DNA of 64,000 bases from positions 1,193,001 to 1,257,000 of the forward strand of contig NC_134442.1 in assembly GCF_030867145.1 (NCBI RefSeq), in the 5' to 3' direction. Below, piece by piece: positions 46,595 to 58,225 of this stretch (the first letter of the stretch is position 1; every line of letters starts with the position of its first letter). Below the pieces are notes generated by a model, which saw only the letters and a list, made by a program, of their open reading frames with translations, made no database searches and had not been told where the DNA came from. Both the position numbers and the translations under genes were made by a program. This stretch comes from Opisthocomus hoazin (lineage: Eukaryota > Chordata > Aves > Opisthocomiformes > Opisthocomidae).

Positions 46595-47913
46595 GGTGGG
46601 TGTGGTGTGGTGTGGTGTGGTGTGATGTGGTAGGGTAGGGTACGGTATGGCACTGTATGGTATGGCATGGAAATGTGTGGTACAGCATGGTATGGTACAA
46701 TATGGCATGGCACTGTATGGTATTTTGCTTTGCATTATACGCATTGCATTATAGTTTGCATCGGGCTGTCTGTATTGTACTGTATTGCATTTTGCATTGT
46801 GTGATACGGCATTTAGTGTATTGCATGCATTGTGTGTGTTGTGTTGTACACACTGTATTGTATGGTGTGGCATTTATTGTTTTGTATTGTGTTCTGTGGC
46901 ATTCTGAATGTCTTTGTGTTGTATTTTTACTGTATGGTATGTATTCTACCGAGTGTATTGCACTGTGTATCGTATGTATCATATGACGTTATCGTATTTA
47001 TTGTATTGTACGTATTGTATTGTATTGTATTGTATTGTATTGCATTCTTTGTGCTCTTGCATTGTATCTACTGTACTGTATGCACTGTATTTTATGAACC
47101 GTGTGGTATTGTAGGGTATGGTATGTACGTAGCTTACTCTATGTAGTGAATTGTCTGTACTGCACTGATTGTACTGTGTGGTACGTATTTCATGATATGT
47201 ATTGTATGGTACGGAATGGTATGCTACGTACCGTGTGCTACATGTGGTATGGTGTGTCTTGTACGGCATGTGTGGTAGGTATAGTGTTCTGTATTGCATG
47301 TAATGCATTTTGTGTTGTTTGCACCGCACTGTGAATTTTGTGTTGTTTACTGAAAGACATGGAATGTATTGTATGTGTTGTGTTGTAAGGGATGGTATGT
47401 ATTGTACTGTATCTGTGCATTTTAATGTCCTGTGGGGTATTTTGTTATTATATGTATTATCATACAGTATGTTTTAAATTTGATGCATTCTACTGTGCAT
47501 TCTATAGTATTCTGTGCATTGTATTTTGCCTTGCTTTGGTATCGTATTGAAAAAACGGTACTGTGTTTTGTATTGTTCTGTATTGTCTTGTACATACTGT
47601 ACACCACGTTGTAGGTATTGTATTGCATGTTTTTTTCTTGCATTGCCTTGTATGCATTGTATGTGTCCTGTCCTACTGTATGGTACAGTATTTATAACAG
47701 TTTATTCATTCTAGAGTGTTTACTTTTCTAAGGTATTTTGTTTTATAATATGTTGCATGTCGTTTACTGTATGTAGAGTATGCATTGCTCTGTACAGTAC
47801 GTATTGTGTAGTTTTTATTGTTTTGCAGCCATTGTGGGTATTGTGGGTATGGTAGGTATGGGACTGCGCTATACAGTTTATTATTGTCTGTGTTATATTG
47901 TGCCCCGAACGGG

Positions 47914-48470
47914 ATGAACCTTTTCCAGAACCACCCAATGCTCCTGCAGACCCTGCAGCCCTGGGTCCAGCAGGAGCTGGAGCAGATCTTTGACAACAGG
48001 GGGTTGGAGGCAGCCATGGTGGAAGACACCGTCATGGCCATGTTGACCAAGATGCCCCCGGCCCCGCTGCCTCCTGAGGAGGGTCTCTGCCTCCCCCGAC
48101 AGCCCTGCGAGATCTGGCACGGACGAGCTCCTCGGCACCTCATCTGCCACTGTGTGTGGGCACCTGGCAGCCACCCCGCTGCTCCAGCTGCCATCCCCAC
48201 GGAGCAAGAAGAGTCCCAGGAGGAGCCTGGGGAGGCTGTGCCCAGGCCCTCCACTTCCATACAGGGCAGAAAATGCTCCCGAGGGGCCACAGCCACCCCC
48301 AAAGCGGTGCACCAGCAGCTCTGAGGACTCTCCAGCCAACAAGAGGCCAGCACCACACCAGAGACCCTGGAGGGGCCCTTGCCAGACAGCCGAACCAGGA
48401 CTGGGCCACTAGCTGCGGCACACGCTGGCCCTCAAGGGCTCCCAGATCCCATTAGCCAAATAAAAGAAAC
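47914..48470 (+). pseudogene. Topors-like E3 ligase remnant, RING missing
   Basis: The open frame 47914-48324 reads MNLFQNHPMLLQTLQPWVQQ..., then IFDNRGLEAAMVEDTVMAML. From memory this matches the LF..HP..L..LLPWVQQEL..IF segment of avian Topors-like proteins, which follows their N-terminal RING finger. No RING is present: ordinary sequence begins abruptly at the satellite edge about 25 bp before the ATG. The Glu/Pro-rich middle (EQEESQEEPGEAVPRPST) also fits. Near 48290 the C-terminal text PKRCTSSSEDSPANKRP continues in another frame, showing a frameshift. AATAAA at 48459-48464 is a plausible poly(A) signal. The family call is from recall; the truncation and frame change are read directly. 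Confidence 0.5.
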
Positions 48471-48474
48471 GCAT

Positions 48475-49019
48475 GCAAATGACAGAAAAAGTCTCAGTGT
48501 TACCAACAGTGCAGATGGCTTTGCTGTCCTCACCCTTTTTAGCTTTTCTTTTACAGGGAGGGGTGGGATGTGAACGCTGAGAGGTCCTTCTGCGCGTGCC
48601 AGGCACTATTTTGTTGTTCTCCCCCAAGGCAAGTGCTGCCCAGCTCCAGGCCTGCAGCTCTGCACTGGTCCCGGGGCAGATGTCTCCAGCCCGGGGGGCT
48701 CCAGGGCCAGCCCGTGCCCCATCGCTCAGCACCCCACGCCTGTCCCCCTCTTCCCGCACCCTCTGCCCCCACGTCTCGGGGCGCTGCTCCCCGACCAGCC
48801 TGCACTGCTGGGCGCAACCTCGCGACGGTGGCACCCAAAACCCTGCTCCTGCACAGAGTCACGACGTGGTGCTGCTCTCTGCACCAGCCCAGGGTCGCAC
48901 CCTGCCCCAGCAGAGCCCCAACAAGTGCAGCCAGGGGAAGCGCAGAGTCCTGGCCCTGGGGAGGTCACTACCAATAGAGCTTTGGTTCCTAAAAAGATGC
49001 TTTCTGCTCTGAAAGTGAG
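48475..49019. other. GC-rich spacer without recognised gene
   Basis: Overlapping open frames on both strands reflect high GC. No splice-flanked conserved exon was recognised. Confidence 0.4.
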
Positions 49020-49830
49020 GGTTTAAACCCTAACAAGGGAACGGTGTGCCCTAAAAAAGACTATGGCTAATAAAAGACAGCTTTGGACCCAAAAAAATGA
49101 GGATTTTAGCCCTGCAAATAAGGCTCTGGGATCTAAAATGGATGGAGAGTGTCTACAAATGATGCTTTGGGCCCTGCAAAGAAGGGGAATCTCTTGGTTC
49201 CTCTGTTGCCCAATAAAACGAAACACTCCAGTGCAGGCCTAGAGCTGTAAGAGGTTTTTTGCCCTAGAAATGAGACTTTGGACTCTCCAAAAAAGAGTTT
49301 GGGCCTGAAGCATGGGGCGTTGGGATGTGAAAATAAGGCTTTGGAAATGAAAATGAGATGCTGAACCCTCAAATCAGGACTTTTGCCCTCACATGATGTT
49401 TTGGTGCCAAAAGCTAGGGCTCTGTATGCTAAAAACAGGTCTTTGGAGCCTCCAAATGAGGCTTCGGTCATTAAACAAGTGAGGCTTTGTACCCAAAATG
49501 AGCAGTTTGGATGCTAAAATGAGGCTTTGGACCCTCCAGCTTGCCGACTGGATCCTCTAAATTAGGCTATGGATCCAGATAATGAGGCTTTGGTGCCATG
49601 AAAGGAGACTTTAGACCCTAAAGATAAGGCTTTGGACTCTAAAAAGGAGCCCTTTGACACTCAGATCAGACTTTGGGCCTTCAAGAGAATGCTTTGGTCC
49701 CTTAATAAGAGTCTGTGAATTGTAAAAGCGAAGCTTGCAACTTATCAATGAGGGTTTGACGCTGCAAAGGAGGGTTTGGACCCTAAAAAAAGGCTTTGTG
49801 CCCTCCAGATGGTGCTATCACCATCGACCT
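49020..49830. repeat. Degenerate minisatellite, GAGGCTTTGGACCCTAAAA type, block 1
   Basis: Successive variants of (A)ATGAGGCTTTGG(A/G)CCCT(A/C)AAA recur every ~20-35 bp throughout, as at 49500-49545 and 49580-49640. Unit length and sequence vary, so this is an old array. Confidence 0.85.
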
Positions 49831-50695
49831 CTTGTAGGACAGAAAGAGGTCTTGTGAGGCAGCAGTTGCGTCCCACTGTGCAGGCTTTGAGCCAGCCCTG
49901 GGGACTCAGCTGACCAGCAGGTTGTCACTGGAGGACACTGGGGCTGCAAGGGTACGCATTTCCCAGCCATCACTTAGCTGCAGGGAGATCTGCTTTGACG
50001 GCCCCAGGCCAGAAGGACACGCACTGCACAGGCGGGCATTCACAGAGGCGTCTTTTGGACTTGCCAGGGCAGGAATCACCGAGGGCAGAGGACAACAGCC
50101 CAAGAGCAGGGAAGTGCTGGCCTGTTCTTCAAGCCAAGGCGGCAATTTCACCTGCAGGGGCTCTCCTGAGCAGCGGCACAAGTGCCAGCTGGCTGAAAGC
50201 ATGCACAGCTCGCTCAAGGGCTGGACTGAGTGCTTCGTGCCCCACTAACGCAGGGCAAAAACCAAGCGTGCTCACCTCGCCTGAACGAGCGGCTGCAGAG
50301 CTGTCACTCCCCGGGTCCAGGCGGGATCTCCACGTGTGCCCTGGGACACCCACGGGTGCGTACACTGGAGCCGCACACTTCCCATGCCTGGTGACGGAGG
50401 GCTCCACGCACGCCGGAGGAGCTGGAGAGCAGCAAGGCAGACGCTCAGTGCCCTCAGCACCAGGGCCGAGCCCTGCTCTCGCAGCAGGACGGGGCAGAGC
50501 CATCTCCCCGTTCCCCTGGGCAGCTGTCCCCAGCGCTCCACAGGCAAACTGCCAGGGCGGTGTGTTAGGGGTTGGAAGGGACCTCTGTGGGTCATCGTGT
50601 GGGCAGCGGTGTGCAGAGCAACGGCGGGCTGAGGGCAGCCGAGGAGGGAGAGCAGCCTTGCGCTCAGTGGGACCAGGCTGCTCTCTGCTCTGTCA
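49831..50695. other. Unique GC-rich insert between minisatellite blocks
   Basis: No coding exon was recognised. It contains a ~30-bp CR1-tail match, GGTTGGAAGGGACCTCTGTG at 50573-50592, in minus-strand CR1 orientation. Confidence 0.4.
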
Positions 50696-51600
50696 CCAAA
50701 GCTGAGACTTTGGAAAGTCAAAATGATGCTTTGGATGCTAGAAATATAGCTCTGGAGCCTAAAAAGAGGCTTTCTGCCTCCAAAATGAGAGTTAGGACCT
50801 CAAAATGGAACTGTGGGCCCTAAAAGAAGGTTGTGAGTGATAAAAGACAGGTTTGGATCCCATAAATGAGGGCTTCAGCCCTGAAAATGGGGCTCTGGGC
50901 ACTCCAAAGGATAGGCTAGATGTACAAGGGATGCTTTAGACCCTGAAAAGGAGGGGAACGACTTGGTTCCTCCATGGCCTCCAGAAATGGAGATTTCGTC
51001 CCAAATAGAGGGCTCTGGGCACTCCAGTGGAGGCTTTCAGGTGTAAAAGAGGGCTTGGGACCCTTCAAAGTAGAGTTTAGACCCGCCAAAGGATGGCTTG
51101 GGGCTTAAGAATGGAGCACTGGGCCCTGAAAATGGAGCTTTGGAAATTACATTGAGGCATTGAACCCTGAAATTCTGATGATTTTAAGCCCTGAAGTGAT
51201 GCTTTGGGTTTGAAAATCAGGGCTTTGTACTGTTAAAATGGGATTTTAGACCCTCAGAATGAAGCTTGGGACATTAAACAAACAAGGCTTCTAAGTCTAA
51301 AGGAGCAGTTTTGATTCTACATGGAGGCTTTGGCTCCTGAAAAGCAGGCTTTTGAAGCTAAAGATGAGGATTGAGACCTCAAATTGAGACTTTGGACCCT
51401 ATAAACAATGCTTTGGACTCTGAAAAGGAGGCTCTGCACCGTCAAAATGTTGCTTTGAGCCCTTAAGATGAGCATTTGAACCTTAAAAGGTGGGTTTGGA
51501 ACTTAGAAATGAGGGTTTGTACCCTAAAAAGGAGGCTTTGGGTCCTAAAAAGAAGGCATTAAAACCTACAATAAAAGTTTGGACGCTAAAGATGAGTCCT
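50696..51600. repeat. Degenerate minisatellite, GAGGCTTTGGACCCTAAAA type, block 2
   Basis: Same repeat family as block 1. Short pieces also occur at 37375-37425 and 53085-53145, next to the two MROH copies, so the family brackets that duplication. Confidence 0.85.
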
Positions 51601-52299
51601 GGAGACCAAGCGCCACCCCCGCCCCTTTCCTTGGCAATGACAGACTCACAGCTGAGGATGGCGGCCCTCTTGCAGGGGCGGGCGCTGGCGGCGGCGGGGC
51701 AGAGAGCGGTGCAGAGGAGGTGCAGGCGGCCTCGCTGTCGCAGCCCTCGTGGAGGCAGCGGCAGGTCTGGCCCCGTCTCAGCAGGGCGGGCAGCGTCAGG
51801 AAGGAGATGATGTGCAGGAGCTGTGGGGATGGGGGAGAGCATCAGCCCTGGGACCCCCCTGCTTCGGGGGGGAGACCCCAGCCCCACATCCCCCCAGTCC
51901 TCGCCACCTCAGGGCAGACACTGGACGGCAGCCACGTCCTGCCCCTCCTCACCACCCTGTAGGCTGCTGTGGGGTCGCTGGGGCTGCGCGGAGGGGATGT
52001 GGGGAGGTGATGGCCCCAGGGCAAGCATCACCCCCACCCAGCCTTGTCCACTCCACCGCCACTCCGGCGGCCTCAGCATCAGGGAGACGTGGGGTTCCAG
52101 AACACGGGGACAGCTGGGGGGTGCAGAGGAGACAGAGAGGAGCGGTGGAAGGGGGGAGGAGGGGCCCTGGGCCTGGTCCAGGGGCTGCTCGGCCTCGGGG
52201 CAGGCCCCACAGGAGCCATGGTGAAGCTGGGCCTGGCTGCAAGCAGGGCCCCCGCCTCCTTCCTATGTAGTCTTGGCCGGCAGAGGTCGGGAGGGCTGT

Positions 52300-52620
52300 C
52301 AGTCTCCTCCCCTGAGGTGCTGCTGCCTCTGATTGGCCCCCAGGTGGTCAGGCTGCTGGGTTACAGTGCCTGCCCTTCACCTGACGGAATGACCTGCCAT
52401 TGGCTGACAGTGCTGTCACTCTGCCCAGATGCAGTGCCCACCCTCCCCTGAGGTGACGCTGCCTCTGATTGGCCCCCTTTGCGTTCAGGCTGCCCCGCTG
52501 GGTGCTTGCCCTTCATTTGAAATGTGACCTCTGATTGGCTACCTGGGCTGTCGCTCTGCCATGGTGTGGGGCCCACCCTCCCCTGAGGTGCTGCTCTCCG
52601 CTATTGGCTGCCTGCTCTCC
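52300..52620 (-). promoter_or_regulatory. Five inverted CCAAT boxes at ~67-bp spacing
   Basis: ATTGG occurs at 52332, 52399, 52468, 52534 and 52603, with intervals of 67, 69, 66 and 69 bp. The surrounding DNA is a ~135-bp tandem unit (CCTCCCCTGAGGTG...GATTGGCCCCC...ATTGGCT...) present about 2.5 times. CCAAT reads on the minus strand. NF-Y binding is inferred from the motif. No clear target transcript is visible at 51600-52300. Confidence 0.55.
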
Positions 52621-52789
52621 CCTCCGCCGGTGCCTGCCCTGCTCCCAGGCAATGTGGTGATGAACTCCACAGGGTGGGCTGGGTGCTCGCGGTGACCCTG
52701 TGGGCACGGCAAAGCAGGGAGCTTCCGCTGGGGAGGGAGCCGCAGCCATCGCCCCGTCCAACCGCCCACCCTGCAGGGCTGGCCCGGCC

Positions 52790-53055
52790 TGACAGCAGAG
52801 CATGGAGGGCACTGCCCAAAGGGCTCCTGGGCACGAACAGACCGGGGGCACTGACCGCCTCTCTGGCAGTCTGTCCCAGCGCCCGGCCGCCCTCTCGGTG
52901 CAGAAACGGATCCTTGAGCCCAGCTGAACCTGCCCTGACGCAGCTCTGAGCCGTTCCCACGCGTCCTGTCCCTGGACCCCAGCAGCAGAGCTCAGCACCT
53001 CCGTCTCACGTCCCCTCCTGGGGAAGCTGTGGAGAGCGGTGAAGTGGGACAGGGA
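52790..53055 (-). mobile_element. CR1 3' UTR fragment upstream of MROH copy 2
   Basis: Matches 37085-37345 (GGCAGTCTGTCCCAGCGCCC, GGGGAAGCTGTGGAGAGCGG) and lacks the terminal CR1 tail. It is part of the MROH segmental duplication. Confidence 0.65.
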
Positions 53056-56000
53056 AATACGCGGCTGTGGGCAAGAACAGACAGGTTGGGGCCCCAAAAA
53101 TGAGGATTTTGGCCCTGAAAACGAGGCTTTGCACGTGAGGACTCTGGACTGAGGCAGAGGGAATCTTCCCCCGGCTCAGGACAAGGCTGCGCCAGCCCAG
53201 AGCACGCAGGAGGTGGCCGCCTCTGCACCGCGGCACGAGTGGCGACTCGCCGGCTTGGCAGGGCGCAGGGGCCTTTCCATGCCCGGGGGTGTCTGGGGAG
53301 GGGGCAGGCTGCCTAAAGCATCTCCCCTCCTCCTCCCCTCCGGGTCTCTGTGCTCCAGTGGGGCAGCTGGGGCTTTGCTGCAAGGACACCCGGGGTCAGC
53401 GTGCGCTGTGCTGCCGTGGGCTGCTGCGAAGTGACGGTATCGGGACGCTCTCCAGGCAACCCTGCTTCCGTGGGTGCTGCCATGTACCATTTTCTCCCTG
53501 CCCTGCTAAAGAAGAGACTTCTCCAGGGGGGAGCAAACCCAGCGACTTTTGGGGGAAAGCCTAGCCGAGTTGTCAATGTGTCAAACACAACGACAGCCAC
53601 AGTGTGCCGAGGGATGAGCTGTCCTGCAGGCAGTGGGAGAGGCCAGGAGCGACGCTGTCCGCTCAGCACACTCAGTGCGCTGCACATCTGAAGGACACTG
53701 GGGGTTTGGGCTTGTTGTACCAGCTTTATTGAAACAGAGCCGCGGTCCCAAGAGGAGCTGCCCCTCTGCCCGGCTCAGCGGCGCCAGAAGCGCAGCGCTC
53801 GCAGGGTCCATCTCGATGTCGGCTGCGCCCAGGGAGAGCTCAGGATGTGGATGGTCTGATCTGCCAGGGCACGGACAGAGGGTTCGCAGTCTTCCTTCAG
53901 GGTCTGCAGGGCTGTGACCGACAGAAACAGAGCCGAGATGAGCCCCCGTGCCTGCAGAGACCCCCCGGCATCCCCTCCAGACCAGGCTCCCTACTCACCG
54001 CTGCAGATCTCGCAGAGCATCGCCCTGTTCTGCTTCCCCAGGGGCCGTGCAGCAAGCCCTAGGCACAAAGCTGCGTCAGACCCCCTGCTCCCCAGCACCT
54101 TGCCAGCAGCGAAGCCCCCGGCCCTGATGCCTCGGCTGCACGCTCTCACCCCCTCAGCAGGGTGACCCCCGGGAGGAGCAGCAGCCAAGGGGGGCTGAGC
54201 AAGGTGCCCCCAAGCCCACCGGCGTGGGCAGCGGGGCAGAGGGAGGCCCAGGCCCCGCACGGGGCAGCTGGGGCTCCGGCAGCCCCAGGGATGCTCCTCG
54301 CTGCCAGCGCAGCAGCGGGGGCTGGGTCCAGGCTGCCCAGAGACGGACCGGGGGCGGTGGCTCACCGATGAACCTGACGGCCGCCTCTCGCACGGGGGCC
54401 TGGGCATCCCTCAGGTATGACAGGCTCCGCTCTAGGTATTCCTCAGCCCTGCTCCTGTCCCGCACCAGCTGCAGAGAGCACATGGGCATGGCCACGTCGC
54501 AGAGCCTCCCCGGCCGGCCGGAGCAGGCCCTCCTCCAGCACCCCCCGTTGCTGAGACCCAGGGAGCAGCCCTCACCCAGCCTGGGCCCGAAGGCTTGGGG
54601 GTTGTCCTCACCAAGCACTCGCCGATCCTCCACGCCTGCTGGGTCCACACCAGGCGCTTGAGCTGCTTCCACCCGAGGAGCTTCGCGCAGCCAGGAGGGC
54701 TTCCCCGGAGGCCTGCAGAGCAGCAGAAGATGAGAGATGGCACCATGGCCGGGGAAGGAGACTTGGTGTCCCCCATTCTTGGCTTTGTTCCTGGGCCAAT
54801 CCCACCCTTAGGAAGCTGGGACGTGCCCTGGCCCACGCGGCTGGGGCTCTCTTCCCTGCACCACTGCTGAGCTTTGACAGCTGTACCTTGGCCACGCTCT
54901 GCGTTTGGTCACTCATGCGCAAGAACAGCGGGAGCAGGCCCATTCGCGCATTGGTCTTCATCCGCCTCTTGTTGTTCCCCCGCACAGTCTTCATCAGGTC
55001 TCTGAAGAGGCTGATGGAGAGCTCTCTCAGCTGGCTGAACTCCTGGCAGGGAGAAGCACAGCAGGACTTCAGCAACAGTAGCTCTCTGCCCAATGTGAGC
55101 AGAAGCGTTAGCATGGCTGATGGGAGGGGAGGTGCTCCCGAGTCTGATTCTGCTCACGGGAGCTGTGGGCCAGACCTGCAGCCACAGCTGAACGGCCATG
55201 GGCTTGTGAAAGGCCACTCAGGAGATTTCCTCCAGGCAGAGCCTGTGCCTCAGAGCGCTCTCCCAGACACCCAGCACTCCCCACCAGCGGCACCAGCCAT
55301 GCTGGAGAAGAGCTCCCCATGGACGGGCTGAGGAGGAGACCAGGGGGCTGGTGCTCAGCAATGCCTCCGGGCCATGCCCCACCAGCTCAGCCTCAGCCCC
55401 TTGCCTTGGGGTCTGGGGAGAATGTCTGCTCCTGCCCCGCAGTGCAGCTGGGCAGCCCTCAGGGCTCTGGGAGCAGCTGCCAGGGAGAAGCTGGGCTGGG
55501 CTGCAGAACCCGAAGCCATCCCACAGGAGCCCAGGGCAGAAAGCAGAGGAGAAGAGGCTGCTCCAAGCGCTGCTCGCAGGGCTGGGCTGAAGGGCAGCTG
55601 CCCTTGCCCAGTGCCCATCTGCGGGGCTCGGGCTGCCCCATCAGCCTCACCTCATCAAAGAGCGGTAGGAGCTTCTCTGCCAGCTGCACAGCGACGGAGC
55701 TGGCCTCCCTCTTCTTCAGGCGACCCATTATGTTCTGGGTAACAACCAGGGCCTTTGTCTTGATATGTTCATTACCCTTCTGCAGGACCTCCATCAGGTC
55801 TGGCAGGAGGACCTGCATTTTTCTGGCCTGTATGCAAAAGAGAACTTCCTTCTTATGAAAAGGTCCATGCCTGGAAAGGTCCCCAGGCAGCCACTGGGCC
55901 CCACCACGGCAGGGAGGGTGCTTGGAGCCGTCACCCCACCGCCTGACTGCCAGCCAAGGCCAAGCCACCACCTTACCCACCACCCCAGGCCCTGGCTGCT

Positions 56001-56137
56001 AACATGCTAACCCAGCTTGAAGTGGCTTCAGGTGCCCGAGACAGCTAGCTTTGGGAGGGAGGGAGGAAGGGATGGAAAGGGAGGCAGAACAAGGCCTGGT
56101 GGGGCCGAAGGCACGGAAATCCAGCAACAGCCCACTT

Positions 56138-56139
56138 GC
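56138..56139 (-). promoter_or_regulatory. Possible GC-AG splice donor of the expanded MROH exon
   Basis: Where the family exon should end after WLMD, the minus strand reads GGAC|GCAAGT, the accepted consensus of minor GC-AG introns. A canonical GT is absent at this point. It could instead be a mutated, dead donor. Confidence 0.35.
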
Positions 56140-56235
56140 GTCCATCAGCCACAAGTCAGGGTCTTCCATGACCACATCCATCACGCTACTGGCCAGCTGT
56201 TTCTGGTAGACGGTTGTGTCTCTCCTCTCAGACAA

Positions 56236-57132
56236 CTGGTAGATGGTTGTGTCTCTCCTCTCAGAGACAGATGGGATGTCTGTCCTCTCAGAAGGATGGA
56301 GGTATTTGCCCAAGGTTGTGTCTCTCCTCTCAGACATCTGGTAGATGGTTGTGTCTCTCCTCTCAGAGACAGATGGGATGTCTGTCCTCTCAGAAGGATG
56401 GAGGTATTTGCCCAAGGTGGTGTCTCTCCTCTCAGACATCTGGTAGATGGTTGTGTCTCTGCTCTCAGAGACAGATGGGATGTCTGTCCTCTCAGAAGGA
56501 TGGAGGTACTTGCCCAAGGTTGTGTCTCTCCTCTCAGACATCTGGTAGATGGTTGTGTCTCTCCTCTCCGAGACAGATGGGATGTCTGTCCTCTCAGAAG
56601 GATGGAGGTATTTGCCCAAGGTTGTGTCTCTCCTCTCAGACATCTGGTAGATGGTTGTGTCTCTGCTCTCAGAGACAGATGGGATGTCTGTCCTCTCAGA
56701 AGGATGGAGGTATTTGCCCAAGGTTGTGTCTCTCCTCTCAGACATCTGGTAGATGGTTGTGTCTCTCCTCTCAGAGACAGATGGGATGACTGTCCTCTCA
56801 GAAGGATGGAGGTATTTGCCCAAGGTTGTGTCTCTCCTCTCAGACATCTGGTAGATGGTTGTGTCTCTGCTCTCAGAGACAGATGGGATGTCTGTCCTCT
56901 CAGAAGGATGGAGGTATTTGCCCAAGGTTGTGTCTCTCCTCTCAGACATCTGGTAGATGGTTGTGTCTCTGCTCTCAGAGACAGATGGGATGTCTGTCCT
57001 CTCGGAAGGATGGAGGTATTTGCCCAAGGTGGTGTCTCTCCTCTCAGACATCTGGTAGATGGTTGTGTCTCTCCTCTCAGAGACAGATGGGATGTCTGTC
57101 CTCTCAGAAGGATGGAGGTATTTGCCCAGGGT
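56236..57132 (-). repeat. 102-bp (34-codon) minisatellite inside a MROH exon
   Basis: On the minus strand eight complete 34-residue units, each starting MSERRDTTLGKYLHPSERTD and ending DTTIYQ, follow one partial unit right after the AG acceptor at 57133. They continue into LSERRDTTVYQKQLASSVMD, the normal exon end. Because 102 is divisible by three, the MROH frame survives for all 331 codons. Each unit itself holds two SERRDTT-like sub-repeats. Units differ mainly at Ser/Arg (SVSESRD or SVSERRD) and once at Asp to Val. Confidence 0.92.
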
Positions 57133-57134
57133 CT

Positions 57135-58225
57135 ATGGGAGGAAGGCATGGAGCAAAGACAAGTCACACCGAGTACCCTGATTGTGCTGCTGAGCTGGGC
57201 TGCGCAAGCAGCCCTGGCGAGAGATGCCCGGCAGTGCTGGTGGCAGTGCCCGCCGGAAAGCTGGCAGCTGGGGCTGCAGTCACTGCACGGGGAAGGATAA
57301 GCACAGAGAGCCCCAGGGTGAGGGAGGAGGCTGGACTAGTGGACACAGTGTGCTGGCCCTACAGAGAACCAGGGCTTGCTGGTGGCCAGGAGCTGCTGCT
57401 GGGACACTGGAGTGCAGCCCTCACATCCTCCCTGCTCGCGGACAGCCAGAACCCTCTCACCTGGGACAGAGAGGCCACACCATCACCACTGATTCTGAAT
57501 GCCTTTGCTCACCCAAGCCCCCCGCTGAGTCCACAGACAAGAGCCCCAGCAAGGGGGGAGCTCATTACTTCAGTAACGTGACGGGCGCTGGGCAAAGAGC
57601 GCAGGGAGCTGCTCTCCGCTTCCCACTCCGCTTGGAGCTGCGCCGTCTCTTCTGGCAGTGCCGTGCCCGCAGAGCGGGGCAAACGCACAAGAGTCCGTCA
57701 GACACAGCAGCTGGGCCAGCAAGCTTCCCAAATACTGGGAAGAGCTCTGACCTGGGAGTGGCTAAGGAGGGAGGTTATGGCCCACAGTCAGGGGAGGAGG
57801 TGGTGCACGGTGGTATCAACGAAAGGGCGACCCGGCCTCCCGTGTCCTTGTGCCAATGATGCTGGCCTGGGAAACTCCCAGGAGCTGAGCTCTGCGTGCT
57901 GTCCCACCGTTCAACCATGGCTGGGATAACGGTGACGTGGGGGACAGCTGACACGGCTGGAGGGCTGCGGGGCAGGGATTCAGGCTCTTCAGGGCAGAGG
58001 GGAAGATGTGGGCTTGGGCTGCTCCTGGGTGAAGGAGCAGCTCTGGCCAGATGGGACGATGAACAGTCTGGGAGAGAGCGTGTGGGCCAGCGGCAGAGGC
58101 CGTGCTGGTGACATGCTGGTGCCTCCACCAAGCACAAGAATGGCCCGTCACAGCACCCAGGAAGACAAGCAGATGTATCGGGTGATGTTGGTGTGTGGAT
58201 GGTTGCAGCCCACCACAGCTTCTCT
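57135..58225. other. Intronic DNA of MROH copy 2
   Basis: The missing MROH exon should lie here, but no phase-1 exon with the family's sequence was recognised. No repeat family was seen. Confidence 0.4.

Larger units (their letters stand above)
42890..47890. repeat. TGTAT/GGTAT-rich degenerate satellite, ~5 kb
   Basis: Almost the whole block is assembled from TGTAT, GGTAT, GTATTG and TTTTGTAT variants on the + strand, with occasional tight runs (TGTATTGTATTGTATTGTAT near 47025, GGTATGGTATGGTATGGTAT near 45667). It is the reverse-complement vocabulary of the block at 21437-22445. It is interrupted by a CR1 endonuclease scrap (45283-45393) and a likely LTR (46007-46594). Open frames inside are artefacts of base composition. 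Confidence 0.88.

Noticed and set aside
42890-47890. Many Cys/Tyr/Val-rich open frames that look like membrane proteins
   Set aside because: They are direct translations of TGTAT/GGTAT words and have no start context, splice sites or family similarity.
51640-51830. Possible minus-strand exon LLHIISFLTLPALLRRGQ... near an acceptor-like CCCCACAG
   Set aside because: It could be a decayed MROH N-terminal exon, but the similarity was too weak to separate from GC-rich chance coding.
55999-57300. Very long open frames on the + strand (427, 251 and 191 codons) across the 102-bp repeats
   Set aside because: A stop-free unit whose length is divisible by three keeps several frames open. Only the minus frame joins recognisable MROH sequence on both sides and a splice acceptor.
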